A stretch of 64,000 bases of DNA from NCBI GenBank assembly GCA_017893485.1, contig JACEHZ010000211.1, forward strand, positions 992,001 to 1,056,000, given 5' to 3'. The notes under the pieces are model-generated. The model was not told the origin of the DNA, searched no databases, and saw only the letters and a list, made by a program, of their open reading frames with translations. The first letter of the stretch is position 1, and every line of letters begins with the position of its first letter. This stretch comes from Hemerocallis citrina. Its lineage: Eukaryota; Streptophyta; Magnoliopsida; Asparagales; Asphodelaceae. This document shows positions 34,929-45,832 of the stretch, piece after piece. The translations under genes and the position numbers were made by a program.

Positions 34929-34976
34929 GGTGAACAAGACACTTACTGTGAGATAACATTTGTAGTTCCAAATTGG

Positions 34977-36405
34977 TTGGATGAAGTTAAGCTCATGGTT
35001 GAACAAGACCCATACTTCCTTAAGCTAGCAGAGAAGCAGCAAGAAGGCATGTTGAACCCTGCATACTACAAGTTTTTTAGGGGAATTTGGTATTACCAAG
35101 GGAAGATTCTCATTAGTCCAAATGCAAGTGTGAGGGGATTAATCTTCCTCGACCACCATTCATCTAGTATGGGGAGGCACTCCGGATTTCATAAGACACT
35201 CCAAAGGATTAAGAGAGCTTTTATATGGGAGGGGATTAGTAAAGATGTGTAGATATTCATAATGGAGTGCTTTGTTTGCCAACGCAACAAGAACGAAACT
35301 ATTTTTCCTGCAGGTTACCTCCAACCTCTCCCCATCCCTGAGAGAATTTGGGAAGACATTTCCATGGATTTCATAGAGGGATTACCCAAGTGTGCTGGTA
35401 AGAATGCTATCATGGTGGTCGTGGATCGTTTAACAAAGTATGTACGCTTCATTGAAATCTCACACCCCTACACATCCCAGACTATAGCTCAAATCTTCAT
35501 CGACAATATTTACAGGTTACATGGAATGCCTCGTAGCATAGTAAGTGACAAAGACCTTGTTTTCGTTAGCAAATTCTGGAGGGAATTCTTCGCACAACAG
35601 AATTGCAAACTCCAAATGTCTAAGGCATACCATCCTTAAAGCGACGGCCAAATGGAGATCGTTAATAGCGTTGGAGTTATATTTGAGATGTCTAAGTGGT
35701 CAGAAACCTGTAGATTGGGTTAAATGGCTTGGATGGGCTGAAGTCTGGTATAACACTTGTTGGCATGTATCAACGGGACTCACACCTTTTGAGAGTGTCT
35801 ATGGAAGACCTCCTCCGTCGCTATTGCATTACAGTCCTGGAACATTGGCGCTGCCAACTGTTGAGGAGAGCCTTATGTCTAGAGATGCTATCATTAAGCT
35901 GCTAAAGGATAACCTTACCCATGCTCAAAGTCGGATGAAGTTCTTCGCAGATAAAGGAAGAACAGAGTGAGTGTTCGAAGAAGGGGATATGGTGCTATTG
36001 AAATTGCAACCCTATAAGCAGGTCTCGCTGCAAAATGCTACTCCACAAAAGCTGACCTCCAAGTATTTTGGGCCATACCGTATACTCGAGAAAATAGGCA
36101 CAGTTGCCTACCGTCTAGAACTACCTTCATCGTCTACCCTACACCCAGTTTTCCATGTGTCTAAGCTAAAAAAATGCCATGAGGATCATCTTCCCAACAT
36201 CTCAACTGAAGTACCACATTGGTGGGTTAATGAGTCACAGTCGGAAGAGCAAGAAGCTATATTGGAGCGGAGGGTATTCAAGAAGAACAACAGGGTGGGA
36301 ATTCCGCTGTTGGTGAAGTGGAAGAATGAAGATCTGAGCTGCGCTTCATAGGTTGACATAGATGAATTCCGATGCAAGTACCCAAGTTTTGAACTTGGGA
36401 CAAGT
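34977..36405 (+). pseudogene. Gypsy integrase and chromodomain
   Basis: The HHCC zinc region (GRHSGFHKTLQRIKRAF ... CFVCQRNK) is split by TAG at 35250-35252. The catalytic core has the first Asp in VVVDRLTKY, the second in SDKDLVF and Glu in QMEIVNS. A TAA in 'YHP*SDGQ' (35637-35639) and a frameshift near 35665 follow, then YLRCLSGQKPVDWVKWLGWA, a TGA at 35968-35970, and GPYRILEKIGTVAYRLELP and HPVFHVSKLKKC. The C-terminus (EAILERRVF, VGIPLLVKWKN, TAG in place of Trp at 36349-36351, then VDIDEFRCKYPSF) is a chromodomain, which directs chromovirus integration to marked chromatin. The stops match C-to-T or G-to-A changes of Gln, Arg and Trp codons. Confidence 0.88.
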
Positions 36406-36427
36406 TCAGTTTTAAGAAGGGAGGAGT

Positions 36428-36849
36428 TGTCAGGGACACCGGCAGTCCCTCAGTCGCCGGAGTGAAGCTGCAGATTAGTCATCGTCATCAACGAGTGCCA
36501 TGGCTTCTGTTGTTGTTGTGTCTGTTGTTTGTTAATTGTGTCTAAGTCTGTTTGTGTGTCTGTTGTTTTTACGTGCATTACGCACTTATTTTGAATTGGG
36601 AAGTAGCGGGAGAGGTGGCGGGTAGGAATGGTGCGCTTCGCACGTGTTCTTTTGAATTTTTGTCTTTAACGTAACCTTATTCACCTCCCCTGCCTATTTA
36701 ACTCTGATTGTAACAAATTTTAAAGGATATCAATAAAAATCAATTGCTTCTTCCCCAAATCTCATAGTTCTCTTTCTCCTCTCTACCCTAATCTCCATTC
36801 TCACTGGAAATGGCGAGATCCCAATCCCACCGAAACCCAACTCCTGACA
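36428..36849 (+). repeat. Gypsy 3' LTR
   Basis: 422 bp, TGTCAGGGACACC to actcctgaca. It is preceded by the polypurine tract aagaagggaggag (36414-36426). It carries tatttaact (a TATA-like box near 36697) and aataaa near 36735. Confidence 0.85.
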
Positions 36850-37736
36850 CTATGACGTTTCAATTCCTTTATGCTTGAGGTGTTTTGATGGGTTTAAATT
36901 TGCTTTTGAGTTTTCACAACCAGCAATGATTTCTATTGAGCTAATGCTGCTCAACTTATGAAGATACGAACTCCTACATTGATGCGGTTTGTTTCTGGGA
37001 GACGTGTGGATGCACCAGGTGTGAGTTCTTACTCGATTTGTATTTGAAAGAAGAAGCTCCTGATCAGACGATCCTCGGCTGGCCGAACGGTACCGGTGAC
37101 AGGCTGGAGTGAGGCGAGGCTGGATGCTCGGCTCGGATCAGGGGGCTCGGATCCGAGGTCTCGTGTACCTGCAGATGGTCTAGAAATACCGGGGTTGGTC
37201 CTGGTGGCAGACCCTCCGACGATCTAGTTAGTCTCTGAGAGAGAGTAGCAGTAACTAGGGTTTTGTGGAAGAAAGATTGATTACCTGCAGACAGGGGGGA
37301 GGGTCTGGTATTTATAGGGGAAGCCAATCGGGTCCAGACCCGTTTGGGGCTGGGTCCGGACCCGGTTACCCGAGTGGCTGAAGCGGTGGAAAGCCGGGCG
37401 GTATAGGACTGACGTGGCAGACGCCGGAGCGGTTTCCGGGCTGACGTGGCAGAGCTCCGGGCGGTTTTTCGGCGCTGATGTGGCAGATCTGAGGGATCAA
37501 AAAGAGCGCGTATCCTGAGGGGATCCAGTGGCCCAGGATGGGCCACGTTATTCCTGACCCATATCATACATGTACATATATTTGGACTCTAGGGCTAGAA
37601 ATAATGATCAAGAAAACAAGGAGAGATACAACGAAATATAGGAGATCAAACAAGTAGGGGTGAAGATTATGAGAAGAACCCCGGTATCATAATCACTATC
37701 TATGAATAACTATCAAGACTTTGTCTCCAACACTCT
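36850..37736. other. Unassigned DNA with a G+C-rich LTR-like segment
   Basis: 36905-37020 has an exon-like run (AAQLMKIRTPTLMRFVSGRR) between a possible ttgag acceptor and a ccag/gtgtga donor; I do not recognise it. 37061-37566 is G+C-rich. On the minus strand it has cctataaataccag (a TATA-like box), ctgacgtggca subrepeats and tgatca...tgatat-type ends, suggesting a solo LTR without a proven TSD. The minus-strand open frame there is Arg/Ser/Pro-rich and not convincing. Confidence 0.35.
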
Positions 37737-37745
37737 CTCCAACAC

Positions 37746-38110
37746 GGAAAATTTTGCCGTACTAGGCCACTTTTTGATAGTATTTGCATTTTTAGGCCAG
37801 GTCCCAAACTATTAGCGTTCGTGGGCTAGCCTCTACCACGTCAGCAACGGCCGCTATTGGGAATAGCGGCCTCTTAATAGATAGGAATTTTGTGCCCCCA
37901 CACTTGGCTGTGTACGAAGGGAATTTGGAATGAAGACCTAATGAAGTGGTCGCTACTGCCACTAACGACCTTAGCTAACTGAGGTCGCTAGTGGCAATCG
38001 CGACCACAGATGGGTCCCCTGAACGCTTCTAACTTACGACTACCCCACTGTTTTCCTATTTCTTTTATTGGAACCCTCTTCCCCAAATAACTGGCTATCT
38101 CCCAAAACCC
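37746..38110 (+). repeat. Left TIR of the large MULE
   Basis: About 365 bp or more, inverted relative to 47297-47668. It contains dyads: ggccgctattgggaatagcg near 37850, and a ggtcgctactgcc / ggcaatcgcgacc pair around gctaactgag at 37946-38010. The latter motif recurs in the central palindrome. Similarity continues weakly past 38110. Confidence 0.85.
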
Positions 38111-39059
38111 TAACTCCCTTACTTCTCACCCAAAATCCTAACTCCCTCATTTCTCACCCAAAACCCTAACTCCCTTATTTCTCACCCAAATCCCCATTAA
38201 TCCAAGTTATAATTTTCTCACCCAAAACCCCCCTCCTCACACTTCGTCTTCATCCAAATCAATCTCCTCACGACGGATTTTGGAAATCCCCAATTCATAT
38301 CCAATCCCCAAAGACTATTCGAGGTATCCCTAGTATAGTATTGTGTTGGTTACATTTTTTTTGCACTTGTTGTTACTAATGTGACCCAAATTGATTGTTC
38401 CTTGATGGAGAATATATTGAGGAATTAGATACATATTGAGGAATACTTAGTTTTGAATGTATTAGAGTTACAAGTAGACCGAAAAGTATCAACATCAAAT
38501 TGATTGTTGAAGGTTTGACTGTGGGTGTTGGTTACAATTAGGACTCATTCTATGATGTGACACGTCGCATTTGAAATAAAGATGAATTGTGTGGAGATTG
38601 AAATGAATATAAATGATGATACATATATAGTAACATGCACAATTGAAATAAAGATGTACTTGTTGGAGATGGCTTCTACTGGTTTTGTGAAAATCACTTG
38701 ATAATTGTGTGAGTAGACGAAGTGTTAGGAGATATCTTGTGCATAGCCACATACTTATATATTTATCTCCTCTCAAAATTATCATCTTCGGTTATTTGTG
38801 TCTCTCAGTATGAAGTTAGCTTGTGCATGTGACTATGTAAGGGTGATGCGCATAACAAGTGTGTTCACTTTGACCATGCTATTATGAATATAACACACGC
38901 ACACACGCACAAACACACAGACACACACACACACACGCACACACACATATATTTATATGAAATGGCTAAATGCCATGCTTCATATTTGTTTAGTTCGGTC
39001 TTTAATATTTTTGTACACGATTGTATATTTAATCCAAATTTGTGTACTAATGTATAGGT

Positions 39060-41970
39060 ATGGACTATAAAATTCCAATTTGGTTGTATTATGGGGGGGA
39101 AATAGTTGAAGACCGAACTATAGGATTTTGCTATAAAGGTGTACAACCGGTGATAGTTTGGGCCAATCGGAATATAAAAATGCAAGAATTGGTAGACAAG
39201 GTATACGAAGTTACTAAATGGGATAAGAGTGAATAGAGTGTTCATATTAAAGCTAAGTATGCAGCTGGAAGAGGCAAAGGAGGCCCTATTTTTATGTCAG
39301 TACCTATAGTTGATGATGACTCATTAGTTGCAATGATAGCTAGGTCGCTTGATCCATACAGTAGTTGGTCTGCAATGGAATTATATATAGAGCAAGCCAA
39401 GATTCACACACGTAGTGCAGATGTTGGTCATGTTTCAACTCCAATAGCCGAAGTACAGACCTCTCAGATGAATCTTAATGATCCGATACATTTGACTATC
39501 AGTTTGTCTCCTCCACATGGTGAAATATTGACAACTCAAAGTACATTTGGTCTTGCAGAAGATGAAATCCCAATTCCTTCCAATTTTATACGCAATCTCG
39601 TTGAAAATGAAAATATTATTGAAACCTTCGAGCATGCTTTGGTTAACAATGACCTCATAGAAGATGAAGAACATGAAGAAGAGGTTGAAGATGTAGTGGA
39701 CGGTGAAGATGAAGAAGAAGAAAATGTGGACGTTCATGATGCGAATCCTTACGTTAATGTAGCTAACGTAGTTAATGATTTGCAACAAAATGTGGAACAC
39801 GTAGTCCCGATGACCCAATTGGTTTCATCAACTGTTCATGATATTAGACAAGTTGAATTGGGTAACATTGCTAGAGTATACCACTTTGGGGAAGAGTCAT
39901 CCACTCATCTGATCAACGTGACTTGTATATTGGCCAGAAATTCACAAGCAAAGATGTCGTGATAAATGCAGTGAAAATTTTCAACATCAAGGAACATCGA
40001 GAATATGTTACGGTCAGATCAAATAAAACCATATTTGATGTTAAATGTAAAATGGCACCAAGGGTTAGAACAATATCGGAACAAAGAACACATCCCGATG
40101 TGGTACATCCAGGCTGTCCTTGGAGATTTTGTGCAATGATTCCAACTAGACAGACCCACTTTGTTGTGACGAAATTAGGAGGTTCTCATACCTGCATTAA
40201 TCCAACATTGACACAGGATCACAGGAAAGTTGACTCCAAATTAGTTTCAAATTTAATTTTGCATGTTGTGAAGGCACAAATAAGTATAACTCCAAAGACG
40301 ATCATTGAGATAGTGTTGAAAGACGTCAATTATAAGATTTCTTACAACAAGGCATGGCGGAGGAAACAAAGAGCAATTGAGAGGCTCTATGGTGGGTTCG
40401 CCGAAGCATATACGAAGTTGCCTCTTCTATTATCAGCACTGCAAGCTTCAAACCCGGGTACATATGTAAAATGGGATAAAGTTCCGTCCGGACCAGGTGA
40501 GGAGACATTTAAGAGAGTTTTCTGGAGTTTTGCAGCTTCATTAGAAGGATTCAAGTCTTGCAGACCGGTAATAAGTATTGATGGTACACATTTGTACGGT
40601 AAATATAAGAGATGTTTACTGATAGCGGTGGCCCCTGATGCTAGTGATCGGCTATTTCCATTCGCCTTCGCCATAGTCGATGCAGAAAGTATAGAAAATT
40701 GGACTTGGTTCATGAGCTATATTCGATACTACGTCACGGACCGTCAAGGGCTATGCGTAATCTCCGATCGTCATGCCGGTATTCTCTAGTGCATGGAGTT
40801 GCAAAACGGAGCTTGGAATGAGCCACATGCTTATCACCGTTACTGCATGCGTCATTTTGCTACGAAATTTTTTTCAAAATTTGGTAATAAAGAGTTGAGG
40901 AACAAGATGAAGTTTGTTTCGTGTCAAAAACAACCCAAAAAGCTCCAAAAGGGAATGGCAGAGATTGAGTCGGTGAAGGTCGAGGCGTACAATTGGCTAA
41001 AGGAGAAACCAATAGAGAAATGGGCATTAGCCGCAGATGGAGGTCGTCGGTACGGTATCATGACTACAAATAGTAGTGAATGTTTTAATTCTGTGTTGAA
41101 GGGGGTACGGAGCTTGCCCGTTACAGCTATTGTTGAGATGATATTCTGTCGTCTTAATAGTTACTTCACTGAACGTCGTCAGGCCGCACAGAAAATGATA
41201 ATTGATGGGAAAGAGTGGTCCCCACATGTTGAAGCTCTGCTTGATAAATGCCGAGAGAGAGCTAACTCACACGAAGCTATAATGTTCCATCATAGCCCCG
41301 GTGTATTTCAAGTTAAAACAGGTATTAGATTTGAAAGAAATCGACAAAAGGGTGGAAACCTGCATACGGTCGACTTAGGAGCCCGTACTTGTACCTGTCA
41401 TAAATTCCAGCTTTACCATTTGCCTTGTTCTCATGTTTTAGCCGCTTGTGCATCCAGGGCTTTGGATTATCGGCCTTATGTTGACCCTTTCTATTCTACC
41501 GATTGCTTATTTCGCACTTGGCAACCAACTTTCAATCCAATCCAAGATGAAGCTTACTGGCTTGCACAATTGGGACCAACACTGAAAGCGGATGACACAC
41601 TCAGAAGATGTCGGAAAGGTAGACCTAGATCTACGCGGATTCGGAATGACATGGATGTTACAGACGGAGTTGCTACAAGGATAACCTGTTCCGAATGCAA
41701 TCAAACAGGACATAATAAGCGCCGATGTACGAAGAGGAAAATCTCTGGTGGGAGTCGTACGTCGCAGGTAGTATCGAATATTTGGTGTAGCATTTTATCA
41801 TATTAACCAACATGTAATGGTGTTTGAATTGTTAATTAATTGTACATTTAAATTATTCATATTTGGTTGCAATGCAGGATGAAATCTTGAATACAACCAG
41901 TAGACGCGGAAGAGGAGGGGCTGCACGGGGTCGTCTTGCGCAAAGTCCGAGGGGCACTGCAGATAGTTGA
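39060..41970 (+). pseudogene. mudrA-like: MuDR-family (MURA-like) transposase
   Basis: Exon 1 (39060-41767) opens MDYKIPIWLYYGGEIVED. It has a TAG at 39234-39236, a frameshift near 39905-39920 and a TAG at 40787-40789. Domains: an acidic N-terminal region; the MuDR DNA-binding region (YIGQKFTSKDVVINAVKIFN; CPWRF; HTCINP); the MULE transposase core (ISIDGTHLYGKYKRCLLIA, first catalytic Asp; VISDRHAGIL, second); a SWIM zinc finger CTCHKFQLYHLPCSH; and a CCHC knuckle CSECNQTGHNKRRC. A GT-AG intron (41768-41877) joins in frame to a 30-residue basic RG-rich tail ending at 41970. It would bind the TIRs and catalyse cut-and-paste transposition. The three lesions are the only visible breaks. Confidence 0.93.
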
Positions 41971-42204
41971 ATTTTGATGTATAGTTTTTGGTAGTCGAAT
42001 GTTGATGTATAGATTTTGGTAGTTGGATTTTGATGTATAGATTTTGGTAGTCGACTGATTTTCTCCAATCATATAGATTTTGAAGTTTCTCCAATCATAT
42101 AAATTATAATCGCTGACCTTGTTGTATAGAAGGCTTGTAATATATAGTTTTCAATGGTTTTGTGTATCCCAATGGTATGTTTCGTTGTCTAAGTTTCATA
42201 TTTG

Positions 42205-43457
42205 GTTGTGGTATGTGTACATTTTTGATTTAAATGTTTATGTGGTGTTGAAATGTTGGGTACACTCCCATTGTTGTGAGGGAAGTGATTGTTCAAATGT
42301 TGGGGGTAGCGAGATGATTATCTTAAATGTGGTGTTGAAATGTAGCAACTGAAGTAGCAACACAAAATTTGTATTGAGGAAGTGATCAACTACTGTGGTT
42401 TGTAGGCTAATTATGTTTATACTGTGGTCGCTAATGCCAATCGCGACCACAGCTAATATAGGTCGCGAATGGCATCAGCGATTATGCTGTAACTATAGGG
42501 AATATGACTCAAATTGGGTCACTACTATGGCCGCGAATGCCATTAGCGACCTCAGTTAACTGTGGTCGCTAATGGCATTTGCGGCCATAGTAGTGACCCA
42601 ATTTGAGTCATCTTCATAGAGAAGAAGTAGCTCTCGACCTCTTCTCTGTAAATATGACTCAAATTGGGTCACTACTGTGGCCGCGAATGCCATTAGCGAC
42701 CTCAGTTAACTGTGGTCGCTAATGGCATTTGCGGCCATAGTAGTGACCCAATTTGAGTCATCTTCACAGAGAAGAAGTAGCTCTCGACCTCTTCTCTGTA
42801 AATATGACTCAAAATGGGTCTCTACTGTGGCCGCGAATGCCATTAGTGACCGAGTCATATTTACAGAGAAGAGGTCGAGAGCTACTTCTTCTCTGTGAAG
42901 ATGACTCAAATTGGGTCACTACTGTGGCCGCGAATGCCATTAGCGACCACAGTTAACTGAGGTCGCTAATGGCATTCGCGGCCACAGTAGAGACCCATTT
43001 TGAGTCATATTTACAGAGAAGAGGTCGAGAGCTACTTCTTCTCTGTGAAGATGACTCAAATTGGGTCACTACTGTGGCCGCGAATGCCATTAGCGACCAC
43101 AGTTAACTGAGATCGCTAATGGCATTCGCGGCCACAGTAGTGACCCAATTTGAGTCATATTCCTTATGGTTACAGCATAATCGCTGATGCCATTCGCGAC
43201 CTATATTAGCTGTGGTCGCGATTGGCATTAGCGACCACAGTATAAACATAATTAGCCTACAAACCACAGTAGTTGATCACTTCCTCAATACAAATTTTGT
43301 GTTGCTACTTCAGTTGCTACATTTCAACACCACATTTAAGATAATCATCTCGCTACCCCAATATTTGAATAATCACTTCCCTCACAACAATGGGAGTGTA
43401 CCCAACATTTCAACACCACATAAACATTTAAATCAAAAAATGTACACATACCACAAC
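42205..43457. repeat. 1.25-kb near-perfect palindrome between convergent genes
   Basis: The left arm starts gttgtggtatgtgtaca (42205) and the right arm ends with its inverse (43457). The outer 320 bp of each arm match almost base for base. The inner parts hold an array with a period of about 150 bp: a 60-bp dyad built from ccgcgaatgccattagcgac and ggtcgctaatggcat, joined by a spacer containing atgactcaaattgggtcact and agaagaagtagctctcgacc. The centre is a small asymmetric loop near 42812-42852. The same short peptide frame appears on both strands here, an artefact that itself shows the inversion. No gene is encoded. Confidence 0.9.
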
Positions 43458-43626
43458 AAAATAAACATAAACATTTAAACAAACATTTAAACATACCAAA
43501 CTTACCATAAAAGTCGTCCACCACTAACACATTAAGAATATAACATAAGTAGCGTAAACGTGGTTACAAACTTGAAACGACAAAATACACTAATATTAGA
43601 TTGGATTCTTCAATACTGCTACAAGG

Positions 43627-45832
43627 CTACGACGGGGTATAGTAATTGGGCTTGGTTCTCTTACGCACGGGCACTCGTTTATGAGTCACTTGTGTAATTT
43701 GGAAAATTAGCATCTCGTCTGGAACTTCTTCCTCAATTTCATGTGAAGGTTGTGCTTGCTCAGGTTCTATTTCTTGTTCACGGATAACTAGTGCATGTTG
43801 CACCGTTCGTTGTGGTTCATCCGTTTGCTCATCACTATGTTCTTCTTCCCGTTCTTCGACACGTCTTTCGAGACGTTTGCTTGATCGTGTTGCCTTCTTC
43901 TTCTTCCTTTGCTTACGAGTTGATGTGCTGTGAATGGGGGAGCTTAGCATTGCGTCAAATCTCGCCACCTCACCAACCTCCTCAATAGCCGTACGACACG
44001 GTGCGAGAATCTCGCGTGCAAGATCCTTTGCGGCTTGAGCGACATTGCTGCCAAGTACTTGTGTGCATTTCCGTGCTACAACCCAGACTTGGTCAATCTG
44101 CAAAAAGAAATACAAAAAAGATTAAGAATCTACTATGGACTATTTAATTAAACAAGTACTAAATAAGCAAACTTGACAACAACAAAATTATGTGAATCAA
44201 GAAAAAGATAAACGATCTATCATACAATTTTTCGACTCGAAGATGCCTTCGGTTGGTACATGGCTTGCAAAGAGGAATGGGCGGGTGCGGGTTCGGCCTC
44301 GGCACTTGGTATAGGCAATTGGACACCGGTGGGCATTGATGTACGGGGCGCCACATACAAACGGGTGATCCGTTGATACCAAGATAGGTACGCAGCTTGG
44401 AGTGATCCGTCATATGGAGGAATACCTGTTATAACAGTAGCATGCCTCTGCTCATTCCAAGAGTTCACATGAACTTGATGATGTGAAGCCCAATCATGGT
44501 CGGGGACACGACCAACCCCTTTCACTTTGTGCAGGAGAGTGTCGTATGATCGCGGTGGGGGGATGTCTTGTTGTAGTCCAAATTGACGAAGCACGCGGTC
44601 GGGGAAGTACATCTCCACAATACTGAAATTGACAAGCGGTGATCTGGTCAACCAAAGATTGCTATGTTCGGTACAGATGGGAGGTAATCTTTCCAATCGG
44701 TTGTTGGAGTATGGTTCCCAAACAACAAACTCCTCTCTCAGCATATCCAGCTCATCTCTATAGTAGGTTACCACCCCACGTGGGTTATTTCTCCACGTAT
44801 GCCCCCCGAACCAATATACTGCGATGGGAGCCAACATGTCGGCATTCGCTGCGTCCCTCATCCACCCACCTGATTGCCGGGTGATGCGAGGTCTACCTAA
44901 GTGTAAGTGTTCCCAACACCAGATCTGGAGCAGCAGCATCGATCGGACCAGTCATCTCTTTCGCCATCAATGCCCGCTACATAGACTTCTGTATAAGGAG
45001 GCTAGCGCTACACTACCCTAGCTTTATTGCCGAACTCTTGTCAAATCACCAATAAACGGCAAATACATTATAGGTACAACGTCACCCGTGGAGTTCAGAA
45101 AGAGAACACCTCTGAATATTGTCATCAGATAAGCCTTAGTGTAGCATTCAATATCATAATCACTGGAATTGTTGGTTAGGAAATTTTTAAATGTTCTCTT
45201 CAACCAACTTAGTCGAATTGAGACCCCATCAAATGTGCTATCATCCGGCACCCGACCAAGGAAGTCCTCCACAAGTTGTTCCTTATTGAAAGCCATTGTT
45301 CCCGTGACCGCGAATCCATCAACTGGTAGTCCAGATATAACCGCGATATCCTGAAGTGTGACGGTCATCTCTCCAACGCCAAGATGAAACGTATGTGTTT
45401 CCGGCCTCCATCGCTCGAGTAAGGCTGTTAGTAGTTGTCTGTCGAGCTTGGTTTTTTCTATTAGACCTAAACCATAGAAGCCGGCCTGAACAAGGAGTTG
45501 GTGTGTTAGTGGATGCATAGGCAATGTCTCATGCGTGCGGAAACTACACTCTCGGGATGTACCGTCCCACACCCGTTGGGATCTATGTGTCCGCTGCAAC
45601 GTCAATAACGTCGGGTCATGAGGGCCTGGTCCCACAAGTGCAGCATGAGAAGAACTAGCTTCACTGGACGGTGCAGACGTAGACGGGACATTGCCTTGGC
45701 CACCCTGAGGATAAAATATACTATGTTTAGTGAACACTCCATATGTTGGCATATACTATTTAAACATTACAAAATAATAGTTCATACCCCAGGCCTAGCA
45801 CTCCTTGATCCCGCTCCCATCGTTCTGACCAT
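43627..45832 (-). pseudogene. Plant mobile domain (PMD) gene carried by the MULE
   Basis: Three exons on the minus strand join in phase 0: exon 1 at 45788-45832 (MVRTMGAGSRSARPG), exon 2 at 44226-45704 and exon 3 at 43627-44097, with gtatga donors and ttatcctcag / tttttgcag acceptors. Exon 2 has the PMD signature (LLVQAGFYGLGLIEKTKLDR, LLERWRPETHTFHLGVGEMT, LQDIAVISGLPVDG; then LLLQIWCWEHLHLGRP). PMD proteins (the Arabidopsis MAIN/MAIL1 family and TE copies) act in gene silencing and genome stability; the biochemical role is not settled. Exon 3 is coiled-coil-like with a basic KQRKKKK patch. A run of in-frame stops from 45024 down to about 44945 (TAA, TAG, TGA, TGA) breaks it without a frame change. 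Confidence 0.88.

Larger units (their letters stand above)
28861..36849 (+). mobile_element. Ty3/gypsy chromovirus (Reina-like) with an inserted LTR
   Basis: Short LTRs start TGTCAGGGAC: 28861 (truncated) and 36428-36849 (422 bp). Flanks are atatg and ctatg (4 of 5). Between them are Gag, protease, RT, RNase H, integrase and a C-terminal chromodomain, all plus strand. A 3.1-kb foreign LTR block (29220-32357) replaces the end of the 5' LTR, the PBS and the N-terminal Gag. The short LTRs and the chromodomain type suggest the Reina lineage (inference). At least five in-frame stops and one frameshift make it inactive. Confidence 0.85.

Noticed and set aside
37064..37567. 167-codon minus-strand frame rich in Arg/Ser/Pro
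   Set aside because: The segment is G+C-rich and LTR-like with its own TATA box; the frame has no motif and is likely open by composition.
42706..42956. Identical 67-residue frames on both strands in the MULE centre
   Set aside because: They arise from the palindrome itself; the peptide is dyad sequence read both ways, with no gene signs.
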